Shown here: piece after piece, positions 1-7,775 of the stretch | Position numbering within the stretch: position 1 is the first letter of the stretch | How the letters are laid out: the number at the start of each line of letters is the position of its first letter | Source: Streptomyces nitrosporeus | GTDB lineage: Bacteria > Actinomycetota > Actinomycetes > Streptomycetales > Streptomycetaceae | Assembly (NCBI RefSeq): GCF_008704555.1 | Contig: NZ_CP023702.1 | Location: 868,001 to 932,000, forward strand | Direction of reading: 5' to 3' | DNA: 64,000 bases | Notes under the pieces: generated by a model | Seen by the model: the letters and a program-made list of their open reading frames with translations, nothing else | What the model was told of the DNA's origin: nothing | The model's database searches: none | Made by a program: the position numbers and the translations under genes

Positions 1-504
1 GCGGCGCAGTGGGCCCTGCGGCCCGGCGCCGTCGACGCGGACGTGGCGGAGTTCTTCGGTTACGGCTGGGCGACCGGTGCCACGCTCGACCTGGAGGGCT
101 ACCGGCTGCGTATCTCGGACGCCGAGACACGCAGGCACCACGCCCTGACCCTGCTGATCCGTACGGCCGTCGCCGCCGAGGAGGCGCTCAAGGACGCGGC
201 CGACGCGGCGCAGGCACGGGCCGAGGCCCAGGCCGCCTGGCACTCCGTGGCCGAGCACGCGCAGACGGCGGGCCAGGCGTGGGAGGCGGAGCGTCTCGCC
301 GCCGCGGAGCAGGCCGCGAACTGGCAGAGCATCGCCGCGGCCGCCGCCGCGGGAGCGGACGGCATCTGGCAGAACATCGCCGGCGCCGCCGAGGCCAACC
401 AGGGCCACTGGACCCAGGAACGCCTGGCGGCGGCCGAGTCCGCCGCCTACTGGCAGGACATGCTCGCCCGCGCCCAGGACGGCGAGGACCGTGTGACGGG
501 CTGA
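1..504 (+). CDS. Ala/Trp-rich helical protein, 3' part
   Basis: The reading frame is open from the first base of the window to a TGA at 502-504, so the true start lies upstream. The visible 167 residues are strongly Ala/Glu/Gln-rich and predicted helical. There is an internal duplication: a block W-x2-ERLAAAE-x-AA-x-WQ occurs twice, about 36 residues apart, with Trp spaced roughly every 15-18 residues. No catalytic motif, signal peptide or membrane segment is visible. I do not recognise a family; a coiled-coil or helical-repeat structural role is only inference. Confidence 0.7.
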   Translation, partial: AAQWALRPGAVDADVAEFFGYGWATGATLDLEGYRLRISDAETRRHHALTLLIRTAVAAEEALKDAADAAQARAEAQAAWHSVAEHAQTAGQAWEAERLAAAEQAANWQSIAAAAAAGADGIWQNIAGAAEANQGHWTQERLAAAESAAYWQDMLARAQDGEDRVTG

Positions 505-649
505 TCCGCCGGCGGTTCTCCGCCCCTTCCCCTGCCCGGCCCTCCGGGCAGGGGATTCCTTCCGCGTGGCGCGCCGCGGGGCACGGGCGCCGCGGTCCTT
601 GTCGTGGGACCCGGCCGCTCCGGGCCGCGCGCCGGTGGTGCGGCCCCGC

Positions 650-1246
650 TCAGCCGGCCGGCAGCCTGCCCAGTGCCTCGGCCGCCGCCCGGCCGAGCCG
701 GGGATGCGGCAGGGCGGCCTTCAGGACCGGGCGGGCCCTGCCGTCGCCGAGGGTGCCCAGCCCTTCCACACAGGCGAGCGCCACGTTCCAGTGCGGTTCG
801 CCGGGCACCAGCAGCCGGTGCAGGGTGCCGACCAGCGCGGGTACGGATTCCGGCGCGCGCAGTGCCGTGAGCAGTCGCACGGGGTGCAGGGCGTAGGCGG
901 TGCGCAGGGTGTTGGCGGCAAGGGCCGCGGCGGCACGGGGAGTCCGGGGGTCGCCCAGGAGCAGGAGGGCGTGGGCCGCGGAGCCGCAGCGTTCGGGGTC
1001 GCGGTGGTTGAGCAGGAGGACCAGTGCCTCGAAGGCCCGGCGGTCGCCCAGGCAGCCGAGCCGGAAGGCGGCGATCTCACGGGCCCAGAGCGGTTGGCGG
1101 TCGGCGACGAGGACACCGGCCAGTTCCTCGTCGTCCTCGGTGGCGAGCAGCCGGCCGAAGAGCGGGGAGCCCCCGGCCTCCGTCCGGAGCCGGTCGGTCA
1201 GCGAGGTCAGCTCATCGTTCACGACGCTCAGCTTATCGCCGCACAC
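650..1246 (-). CDS. HEAT-repeat-like protein
   Basis: 198 residues. From about residue 50 onward it is a chain of Leu/Ala-rich helix pairs of the type found in HEAT or PBS-lyase repeats (for example blocks around LGCLGDRRAFEALV, LLLGDPRTPRAAAALA and LGTLGDGRARPVLKAAL). Such repeats are usually protein-interaction scaffolds. There is no signal peptide and no catalytic motif. It is transcribed divergently from the 3-hydroxyacyl-CoA dehydrogenase gene. Its partner is unknown. A start inside the first 15 codons is also possible. Confidence 0.75.
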   Translation of the reverse strand: MCGDKLSVVNDELTSLTDRLRTEAGGSPLFGRLLATEDDEELAGVLVADRQPLWAREIAAFRLGCLGDRRAFEALVLLLNHRDPERCGSAAHALLLLGDPRTPRAAAALAANTLRTAYALHPVRLLTALRAPESVPALVGTLHRLLVPGEPHWNVALACVEGLGTLGDGRARPVLKAALPHPRLGRAAAEALGRLPAG

Positions 1247-1571
1247 GGAACGTGTCGGCCCGAAGTGTGTGACAGCGCACAGGGATTCGGGGCTGGCGCG
1301 CTCGTTACCCGCCGGTTAATCTCAGGTGAGCGGGCAACACCCGCGACTCCGGCGGCCTGGTGACGCAGCCGTCCGGAGTGCCTGTCGGTTCAGCAGTACG
1401 TACGGCGTGGCTCCGGGACAGGGTCCGCCGCTCTTCCGGTCCCGCCGTGCCTCGGCACCCGCCCGGGACCGCGCTCCACGACACGCACCTTCCGCACGCC
1501 GGGCGCCGGCCTGTACGCGCCGCGGACGCCGTCGTGCTCCTCTCAGCCGTCACTCACCCTGGAGTCCCGTG
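1247..1571. other. Divergent intergenic region with a TetR-type dyad
   Basis: 325 bases between the HEAT-like gene and the dehydrogenase gene, with no convincing ORF. At 1305-1319 the sequence TTACCCGCCGGTTAA is an imperfect dyad (TTACC, 5-nt centre, GGTTAA). It lies about 250 bases upstream of the dehydrogenase start and resembles sites used by fatty-acid-type TetR regulators. A TetR gene lies just beyond the dehydrogenase. The assignment is inference, because I found no second copy at the TetR gene itself. Confidence 0.35.
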
Positions 1572-3353
1572 ATGGACACCCCGCTCACCACCATCGCCGT
1601 CGTCGGCCTCGGCACCATGGGAACCGGCATCGCCGAGGTCCTGGCCCGTGCGGGCCGCGAGGTCATCGGCATCGACATCGACGAGGCCGCCGCCCGCCGG
1701 GCCGTCGCCGCCCTGGAGGCATCCACCGCCCGCGCCGTGCGGCGCGAGCGGATCACGGAGCGGGAACGGCGCGACGTCCTCGCCCGGTTCCGTACGTTCA
1801 CCGATCTCCAGGCCGCGAAGGACGCGGAGCTGGTCATCGAGGTCGTGCCGGAGTCGTACGAGATCAAGCAGGAGGTCTTCCGGGAGCTGGACGCGGTCGT
1901 CGCGCCCACCGCGATCCTCGCGACGGGCACGAACGCCCTGTCGGTGACCCGGCTGGCCGCCGAGTCGCGGCACCCGGAGCGGGTGCTCGGCCTGCACTTC
2001 TTCAACCCGGCGCCGGCGATGAAGCTGGTGGAGGTGGTCTCTTCCGTGCTGACCGCCCCGCCGGCCGTCGAGAGCGTCACCCGGCTCGCCCGCGACCTGG
2101 GCAAGGAGCCGGTCGCGGTCGGTGACCGGCCGGGGTTCGTCGCGGACGGGCTGCTGTTCGGCTACCTCAACCAGGCCGCGGCGATGTACGAGGCGAACTA
2201 CGCCTCCCGGGAGGACATCGACGCCGCGATGCGGCTGGGCTGCGGGCTGCCGATGGGCCCTCTCGCCCTGCTCGACCTGATCGGTGTCGACACCGCGCGC
2301 ACGGTCCTGGAGGCGATGTACGCGGCGTCCCAGGACCGGCTGCACGCCCCGGCACCGGTGCTCCGGCAGCTCAGCGAGGCGGGCCTGACCGGCCGTAAGG
2401 CGGGCCGCGGTTTCTACACCTACGACGCCCCCGGCGGCCAGGAGGTGGTGCCGGACGCGCTGACGCCGGCGGCGGGCACGGGCACGGCCGCGGGGCGGCC
2501 GGTGTCCTCGGTGGGCGTGGCGGGCTCGGGGACGATGGCCTCGGGCATCGCGGAGGTCTTCGCCAAGGCGGGGTACGCCGTGGTGCTCGCCGCCCGGAGC
2601 ACGGAGAAGGCGGACACCGCCAAGGCGCGGATCGCGGCGTCGCTGGAGCGGTCGGTGTCCAAGGGCCGGCTCACGGCCGGGGCCCGGGACGAGACGCTCG
2701 CCCGGATCACTCCGGCCGGTTCCCTGGACGCGTTCGCCGGCGTCGATCTCGCGGTCGAGGCGGTCGCCGAGGACCTGGAGGTCAAGCGGCAGCTGTTCCG
2801 GACCCTGGACAAGGTCTGCCGGCCGGGCGCGGTGCTGGCCACCACGACGTCGTCGCTGCCGGTGGTGGCGGTGGCCCGGGTGACCTCGCGGCCCGAGGAC
2901 GTCGTGGGGATGCACTTCTTCAACCCGGCGCCCGCGATGAAGCTGGTCGAGGTCGTGCGCACGGTGCTGACCGCCGACGACGTGCACGCCACGGTCCGCG
3001 AGGTCTGCGCGAAGATCCGCAAGCACCCGGTGGACTGCGGTGACCGGGCCGGTTTCATCGTGAACGCGCTGCTGTTCCCCTACCTCAACAACGCGGTCAA
3101 GATGGTCGGGGAGCACTACGCGAGCCTCGACGACATCGACGCGGCGATGAAGCTGGGCGGCGGTTACCCGATGGGCCCGTTCGAGCTGCTGGACGTCGTC
3201 GGCCTCGATGTGTCGCTGGCGATCGAGAAGGTGCTGTACAGCGAGTTCCGCGACCCGGGTCTGGCTCCCGCGCCGCTGCTGGAACATCTGGTGGCGGCGG
3301 GCTGCCTGGGCCGTAAGACGGGGCGCGGCTTCCGCGAGTATGCCCGCCGCTGA
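1572..3353 (+). CDS. Tandem-duplicated 3-hydroxyacyl-CoA dehydrogenase
   Basis: 593 residues, twice the usual 3-hydroxybutyryl-CoA dehydrogenase length. Two complete copies are fused. The first Rossmann loop is GLGTMG at residues 12-17; the second is GSGTMAS from residue 318. Each copy carries HFFNPAPAMKLVEVV and a C-terminal CoA/dimerisation domain ending in GRKxGRGF. The family oxidises (S)-3-hydroxyacyl-CoA with NAD(P)+ or reduces acetoacetyl-CoA. Next to ccr it probably supplies 3-hydroxybutyryl-CoA, on the way to crotonyl-CoA, for the ethylmalonyl-CoA pathway. The ATG at 1572 begins where homology begins; in-frame sequence upstream of it looks non-coding. Confidence 0.93.
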   Translation: MDTPLTTIAVVGLGTMGTGIAEVLARAGREVIGIDIDEAAARRAVAALEASTARAVRRERITERERRDVLARFRTFTDLQAAKDAELVIEVVPESYEIKQEVFRELDAVVAPTAILATGTNALSVTRLAAESRHPERVLGLHFFNPAPAMKLVEVVSSVLTAPPAVESVTRLARDLGKEPVAVGDRPGFVADGLLFGYLNQAAAMYEANYASREDIDAAMRLGCGLPMGPLALLDLIGVDTARTVLEAMYAASQDRLHAPAPVLRQLSEAGLTGRKAGRGFYTYDAPGGQEVVPDALTPAAGTGTAAGRPVSSVGVAGSGTMASGIAEVFAKAGYAVVLAARSTEKADTAKARIAASLERSVSKGRLTAGARDETLARITPAGSLDAFAGVDLAVEAVAEDLEVKRQLFRTLDKVCRPGAVLATTTSSLPVVAVARVTSRPEDVVGMHFFNPAPAMKLVEVVRTVLTADDVHATVREVCAKIRKHPVDCGDRAGFIVNALLFPYLNNAVKMVGEHYASLDDIDAAMKLGGGYPMGPFELLDVVGLDVSLAIEKVLYSEFRDPGLAPAPLLEHLVAAGCLGRKTGRGFREYARR

Positions 3354-3361
3354 GCGGGGTC

Positions 3362-3400
3362 CGGCGGCGGGCGGCGGGCCGGCCGGGCCGCCCGCCGCCG
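3362..3400 (+). terminator. GC-rich hairpin after the dehydrogenase gene
   Basis: Arms 3362-3374 and 3388-3400 pair perfectly over 13 bp, and the 13-nt loop is itself GC-rich. There is no T-tract, as is common for actinobacterial terminators. It starts nine bases after the stop codon and separates the dehydrogenase from the TetR gene. Confidence 0.6.
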
Positions 3401-3489
3401 GGGTCCCCGGTACGGGGGCCGGGTGGGGCGGGCTGCTGGGGCCCCCGGGCGGCCCGCCCCCGCGAGCAGACTCCCCCGCGCCGATGAGC

Positions 3490-3501
3490 TACGTTCACAC
3501 C
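3490..3501 (+). promoter_or_regulatory. -10 element for leaderless TetR mRNA
   Basis: TACGTT at 3490-3495 is followed by six bases and then the ATG at 3502. This is the geometry of a leaderless actinobacterial transcript, with the transcription start at the A of ATG. No SD sequence precedes that ATG, and the -35 region is poor. This spacing is why I prefer 3502 over the in-frame ATG at 3484. Confidence 0.45.
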
Positions 3502-4317
3502 ATGTCCCAACCCGCCAGGTCCACCCGTTCCTCCGCCGCGCCGGACGCCCCGGAGAGTGCCGCAGGCACCCGGGCCGCGGCCCAACGGCTCAAGATGCGC
3601 CGCGAACTGGCCGCCGCGGCCATGGAACTGTTCGCCACGAAGGGGTACGAGGCGACGACGGTCGACGAGATCGCCGGGGCGGCCGGGGTCGCCCGGCGTA
3701 CGTTCTTCCGCCACTTCCGCTCGAAGGAGGAGGCGATCTTCCCGGACCACGACGACACGCTCGTACGGGCCGAGGCCGTCCTGAACGCCGCGCCGGCGCA
3801 CGAGCATCCGCTCGACACGGTGTGCCGCGGCATCAAGGAGGTCATGAAGATGTACGCGGCGAAGCCCGCGGTGTCGGTGGCCCGTTACAAGCTGACCCGT
3901 GAGGTGCCCACGCTCCGGGAGGCGGAGATCGCCTCGGTGGCCCGCTACGAGCGGCTGTTCACGCGTTACCTGCTGGGCCATTTCGACGAGCGCGACCACC
4001 ACGCGGGCAACGACGACCCGTTGCTGGCCGAGGTGGCGGCCTCCGCGGTCGTGACCGCGCACAACCACGTGCTGCGGCGGTGGCTGCGGGCGGACGGCCA
4101 GGGGGATGTGGAGACGCAGCTGGACCACGCCTTCGCGATCGTCCGCAGGACCTTCGGCACGGGCATCGGGGCGGGCCGCACCGTGGCGCCCGAGCCGGTG
4201 GGGGCACCGGCCGCCGCGGTCGCCGCGGAGGGCGAGGTCCTGGTCGCGGTGGCGCGCACGGACGCCCCTCTGGACGAGGTCATGCGGACGATCCGGCAGG
4301 CGCTGCGGGAACGCTGA
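3502..4317 (+). CDS. TetR-family transcriptional regulator
   Basis: 271 residues from the leaderless ATG at 3502. The N-terminal TetR helix-turn-helix is clear: AMELFATKGYEATTVDEIA followed by GVARRTFFRHFRSKEEAIF. The C-terminal part is a TetR ligand-binding region of ordinary size with an Ala-rich tail. It lies between the hydroxyacyl-CoA dehydrogenase and ccr clusters, as in other streptomycetes with this pathway. A role as acyl-CoA-responsive regulator of these genes is therefore plausible but not shown by the sequence. An ATG at 3484 would add six residues. Confidence 0.9.
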   Translation: MSQPARSTRSSAAPDAPESAAGTRAAAQRLKMRRELAAAAMELFATKGYEATTVDEIAGAAGVARRTFFRHFRSKEEAIFPDHDDTLVRAEAVLNAAPAHEHPLDTVCRGIKEVMKMYAAKPAVSVARYKLTREVPTLREAEIASVARYERLFTRYLLGHFDERDHHAGNDDPLLAEVAASAVVTAHNHVLRRWLRADGQGDVETQLDHAFAIVRRTFGTGIGAGRTVAPEPVGAPAAAVAAEGEVLVAVARTDAPLDEVMRTIRQALRER

Positions 4318-4332
4318 ACCGGCGGCCGTCCC

Positions 4333-5100
4333 TCAGGCCGGGGCCGCGGCCGTCCCGGTGTGCCAGGGCGGCGGCTGCACGCCCCCGCTCCACGCGGTGA
4401 GCCCCTCCAGGTCGACGCAGACGATGCCGCACCGCTCGGCGTACTCCAGGGCGGGCTCGGTGAACGTGCTGGTGGTGACGGCGAGGGCGGTGTCGGCCCC
4501 GTGGACGGCGTAGCAGGTGCCGCCGAAGCGCTGGAGGTCCTGGGAGCCGACCTTGTTGTCCGGGGCGTAGCGCTTGCACTGGACGACGATCCGGCGCCCG
4601 TCGGGGGCCACGGCGAGCACGTCGGCGCCCAGGTCCCCGGCGCCGCCCACGACGTCGACCTCCTGGCAGCCGTCCCTGCGGCAGAGGTCGGCGACGGCCT
4701 CCTCGAAGGCGTACGGGTCCATGCCGGCCCAGTCCTCGGGAGCCCGGTCCGCGGCCTCCTGGCGGGGCGCGGGGACCCCCGCGGCCGAGGCCGCGGCACC
4801 GGCCTCGGCGAGCACGGTGTCCGCCACCTCGTAGGCGGTCTCGACGACCGCGGCCGCGCCCCGGGCGGCGAGCCTGCGGTTGCGGCGCCGCCGCAGCAGG
4901 GCCACCGCCCCGGCCCCCAGCAGCAGGACCAGGACCACGGCGGCCACCGGGTGGCTCTCCGCGCTCTCCAGGGCCGTACGGAGCGTCAGGCCGGCCCCGC
5001 AGACCACCACGGCGATCAGGGCGAACCCGAACGCCGTGCGGCGCAGGTCGAACCCGGCCCGCCGGTCTCTTCCCACACGTCCACGTCGTGATGCCGGCAC
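4333..5100 (-). CDS. Membrane-anchored restriction-endonuclease-like (Mrr-type) protein
   Basis: 255 residues from a GTG at 5100 with a purine-rich SD-like run (AGGGG) six to seven bases upstream. Two hydrophobic segments (about residues 24-42 and 52-68) precede a basic stretch. The C-terminal part, from about residue 122, is a PD-(D/E)xK restriction-endonuclease-like domain: YAFEEAVADLC, then GDLGADVLA and VVQCKRY, giving the D...QxK catalytic signature. No methyltransferase is adjacent, so this is not a standard restriction pair. Related proteins are annotated DUF2034/restriction endonuclease. The role (DNA uptake, defence, or degradation of DNA at the membrane) is inference. Confidence 0.85.
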   Translation of the reverse strand: MPASRRGRVGRDRRAGFDLRRTAFGFALIAVVVCGAGLTLRTALESAESHPVAAVVLVLLLGAGAVALLRRRRNRRLAARGAAAVVETAYEVADTVLAEAGAAASAAGVPAPRQEAADRAPEDWAGMDPYAFEEAVADLCRRDGCQEVDVVGGAGDLGADVLAVAPDGRRIVVQCKRYAPDNKVGSQDLQRFGGTCYAVHGADTALAVTTSTFTEPALEYAERCGIVCVDLEGLTAWSGGVQPPPWHTGTAAAPA

Positions 5101-5223
5101 GGCCCACCCCTGTTCGTCGTCGGCGGTTCAAGATCACTCCTCGTCTTCCCCCTGCCGCCCGCTTGACGCCGTCGCGCCGGAAACCCGCTGGTGCGCCCAA
5201 AGCCCCCGTGATCGGATGCGCGG

Positions 5224-6009
5224 ATGGACCCGCACGGCACACTGGCGCTCTTCGACCTCCGGATGCGCGAACACGCCCGCCCCGACGGCCCCGGCGTCCG
5301 GGTGGAGCGGGTGGGCGGGATCGTCCGGGCGACCGGCGCGGCCGACGACTGGAACGGCGTGCTGTGGAGCGATCCCGGCCTCACCGCCGAGGACGCCCGG
5401 GCCGGGATCGCGGCCCAGGTGGCGCACTACACGTCCCTGGGAATCGGCGAGTTCGAGTGGAAGCTGTACGCGCACGACGGCCCTCCCGGCCTGGGGCGGC
5501 TGCTCACCGAGGCGGGTTTCGAGGCCGGCGGGACGGAGACGGTGCTGGTCGCCCCGGTCCGGGAGCAGACCGCCCGGGTGCCGCTGCCCGCGGGCGTACG
5601 GCTGCGCACCGTGACCGGCCCGGCCGGGGTGGATCTGCTGGTCCGCGCCCATGAGCGGGCCTTCGGCACGGACGGGACGCGCCTGCGCGGCCAGGTCCTC
5701 CGCAGGCTCGGTGACAGCGCCTTCGCCGCCGTGGTGGCGCTGGCGGACGGGGAGCCGGTGAGTTCGGCCCGGATGGAGCTGTACCCGGGGACGGGCTTCG
5801 CCGGTCTCTGGGGCGGCGGCACCGTCGCCGCCTGGCGGGGCAGGGGGCTCTACCGGGCGCTGGTCGCCCACCGGGCCGTCCTCGCCGCGGAACTCGGCTA
5901 CCGGTTCCTCCAGACCGACGCCACGGACATGTCCGCGCCGATCCTGCGCGGGCTCGGCTTCACGGCCCTGACGGCGACGACCCCGTACGTCTTCCGTACC
6001 GCTCCGTAG
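5224..6009 (+). CDS. GNAT-family N-acetyltransferase
   Basis: 261 residues. The C-terminal half carries the GNAT acetyl-CoA-binding pattern around GGGTVAAWRGRGLYRALVAH (RGRG loop), followed by ATDMSAPILRGLGF and a final beta strand. The N-terminal half is typical of two-lobed actinobacterial GNATs. The acceptor substrate cannot be told. It is transcribed divergently from the Mrr-like gene and precedes the long leader of ccr. The SD in front of ATG 5224 is weak, so the exact start is less certain. Confidence 0.85.
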   Translation: MDPHGTLALFDLRMREHARPDGPGVRVERVGGIVRATGAADDWNGVLWSDPGLTAEDARAGIAAQVAHYTSLGIGEFEWKLYAHDGPPGLGRLLTEAGFEAGGTETVLVAPVREQTARVPLPAGVRLRTVTGPAGVDLLVRAHERAFGTDGTRLRGQVLRRLGDSAFAAVVALADGEPVSSARMELYPGTGFAGLWGGGTVAAWRGRGLYRALVAHRAVLAAELGYRFLQTDATDMSAPILRGLGFTALTATTPYVFRTAP

Positions 6010-6161
6010 GCCGGGTCCGGCACACCGCGTACGGCTCCGTACGTCGTCGGCACCACGCCAGGGCCTCCTTCACACCGGGATCAACGCGACATAAAACCCA
6101 TGATGGCGCTCATGCGTGCCGCGCGGATGACAACTGAGAGAAATTGCTGGCACTGGGTGCC

Positions 6162-6190
6162 TTGTCACTTGTCACGCAGTGCCATACGTT
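6162..6190 (+). promoter_or_regulatory. ccr promoter (-35 TTGTCA, -10 TACGTT)
   Basis: TTGTCA at 6162-6167 and TACGTT at 6185-6190 are separated by exactly 17 bases, a good vegetative sigma-factor promoter. The predicted start is near 6197, leaving a leader of about 230 nt before the GTG of ccr. Confidence 0.65.
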
Positions 6191-6196
6191 GAAGGT

Positions 6197-6428
6197 GTCC
6201 GGGCGGCCGGCGTGCAGAGACCTCTCGTACGCCGGCTGTCCCCGCGGACCCGAGTAGCCGCGCGCCCGGACGCCTGCGTCACAGGCACACCTTCCTGCTC
6301 CACCGAGCAGACCCGCAGCACCCATGCCGAACCGACGGCACACCTCCACACCGCACCGCTCCCCTGCCCACAGGGGCCCCCGGGCGTTCCCTCGACGCCC
6401 GGGACCCGATCCGCCCGGAGGCATCACC
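6197..6428 (+). promoter_or_regulatory. Structured 5' leader of ccr
   Basis: No gene is present between the GNAT stop and ccr (6010-6428). Downstream of the predicted promoter three hairpins can be drawn: 6206-6213 with 6229-6236 (8 bp); 6361-6366 with 6371-6376 (6 bp, loop CCCA); and 6379-6387 with 6395-6403 (9 bp, 7-nt loop). The last ends 13 nt before the SD GGAGG at 6417-6421. A transcription or translation control role is inference. I do not see a cobalamin, glycine or SAM aptamer. Confidence 0.4.
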
Positions 6429-7766
6429 GTGAAGGAAATCCTGGACGCGATCCAGTCGCCGGACAGCACCGCCGCCGACTTCGCCGCCCTGCCCCTGCCC
6501 GAGTCGTACCGCGCGGTGACCGTGCACAAGGACGAGACCGAGATGTTCGACGGGCTCGCCACGCGCGACAAGGACCCGCGCAAGTCCCTGCACCTGGACG
6601 AGGTGCCGGTGCCCGAACTCGGGCCCGGCGAGGCGCTCGTCGCCGTGATGGCCAGCTCCGTGAACTACAACTCGGTCTGGACCTCCATCTTCGAGCCGCT
6701 GTCGACCTTCGGTTTCCTGGAGCGCTACGGCCGCCTCAGCGAACTGACGAAGCGTCACGACCTGCCCTACCACATCATCGGCTCCGACCTGGCGGGCGTC
6801 GTCCTGCGCACCGGCCCCGGGGTCAACTCCTGGAACCCCGGCGACGAGGTCGTCGCCCACTGCCTCTCGGTCGAACTCGAGTCCTCCGACGGCCACAACG
6901 ACACGATGCTCGACCCCGAGCAGCGCATCTGGGGCTTCGAGACCAACTTCGGCGGCCTCGCGGAGATCGCCCTGGTCAAGTCCAACCAGCTGATGCCGAA
7001 GCCGAAGCACCTCAGCTGGGAGGAGGCGGCAGCGCCCGGCCTGGTCAACTCCACCGCGTACCGCCAGCTCGTCTCGCGCAACGGCGCGGGCATGAAGCAG
7101 GGCGACAACGTGCTGATCTGGGGCGCCAGCGGCGGCCTCGGCTCCTACGCCACGCAGTTCGCACTGGCCGGCGGCGCCAACCCGATCTGCGTCGTCTCCA
7201 GCGACCAGAAGGCCGAGATCTGCCGGAAGATGGGCGCCACCGCGATCATCGACCGCAACGCCGAGGACTACCGGTTCTGGAAGGACGAGCACCACCAGGA
7301 CCCGCGCGAGTGGAAGCGGTTCGGCAAGCGCATCCGCGAGCTGACCGGCGGCGAGGACGTGGACATCGTCTTCGAGCACCCCGGCCGCGAGACCTTCGGC
7401 GCGAGCGTCTACGTCACCCGCAAGGGCGGCACGATCGTCACCTGCGCCTCGACCTCGGGCTACAACCACGAGTACGACAACCGCTACCTGTGGATGTCGC
7501 TCAAGCGGATCATCGGCTCGCACTTCGCCAACTACCGCGAGGCGTGGGAGGCGAACCGGCTGATCGCCAAGGGGAAGATCCACCCCACCCTGTCGAAGGT
7601 CTACTCCCTCCAGGACACCGGCCAGGCCGCGCACGACGTGCACCGCAACGTCCACCAGGGCAAGGTCGGCGTCCTCGCACTGGCCCCCCGCGAGGGCATG
7701 GGCGTGCGCGACACGGAGCTGCGCGAGCAGCACATCGACGCCATCAACCGCTTCCGGGATGTCTGA
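6429..7766 (+). CDS. ccr: Crotonyl-CoA carboxylase/reductase
   Basis: 445 residues from GTG 6429 (SD GGAGG, 8-nt spacing). The medium-chain dehydrogenase fold has an NADPH loop GASGGLGSYATQF. The CO2-binding residues known from the Kitasatospora enzyme are all present at the same numbers: Asn81, Phe170, Glu171 and His365. The enzyme reductively carboxylates crotonyl-CoA to (2S)-ethylmalonyl-CoA with NADPH. This is the committing step of the ethylmalonyl-CoA pathway and a source of ethylmalonyl-CoA extender units. It heads the operon; meaA starts nine bases after its stop. Confidence 0.98.
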   Translation: MKEILDAIQSPDSTAADFAALPLPESYRAVTVHKDETEMFDGLATRDKDPRKSLHLDEVPVPELGPGEALVAVMASSVNYNSVWTSIFEPLSTFGFLERYGRLSELTKRHDLPYHIIGSDLAGVVLRTGPGVNSWNPGDEVVAHCLSVELESSDGHNDTMLDPEQRIWGFETNFGGLAEIALVKSNQLMPKPKHLSWEEAAAPGLVNSTAYRQLVSRNGAGMKQGDNVLIWGASGGLGSYATQFALAGGANPICVVSSDQKAEICRKMGATAIIDRNAEDYRFWKDEHHQDPREWKRFGKRIRELTGGEDVDIVFEHPGRETFGASVYVTRKGGTIVTCASTSGYNHEYDNRYLWMSLKRIIGSHFANYREAWEANRLIAKGKIHPTLSKVYSLQDTGQAAHDVHRNVHQGKVGVLALAPREGMGVRDTELREQHIDAINRFRDV

Positions 7767-7775
7767 GGCCCACCC

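Noticed and set aside
1554..3287. Antisense ORF of 577 codons opposite the dehydrogenase gene
   Set aside because: His/Arg/Gly-rich shadow of the tandem dehydrogenase, with no motif or start signal.
6197..6428. Cobalamin riboswitch before the B12-dependent operon
   Set aside because: No B12-box-like conserved core (GCCACTG) is present in the leader.
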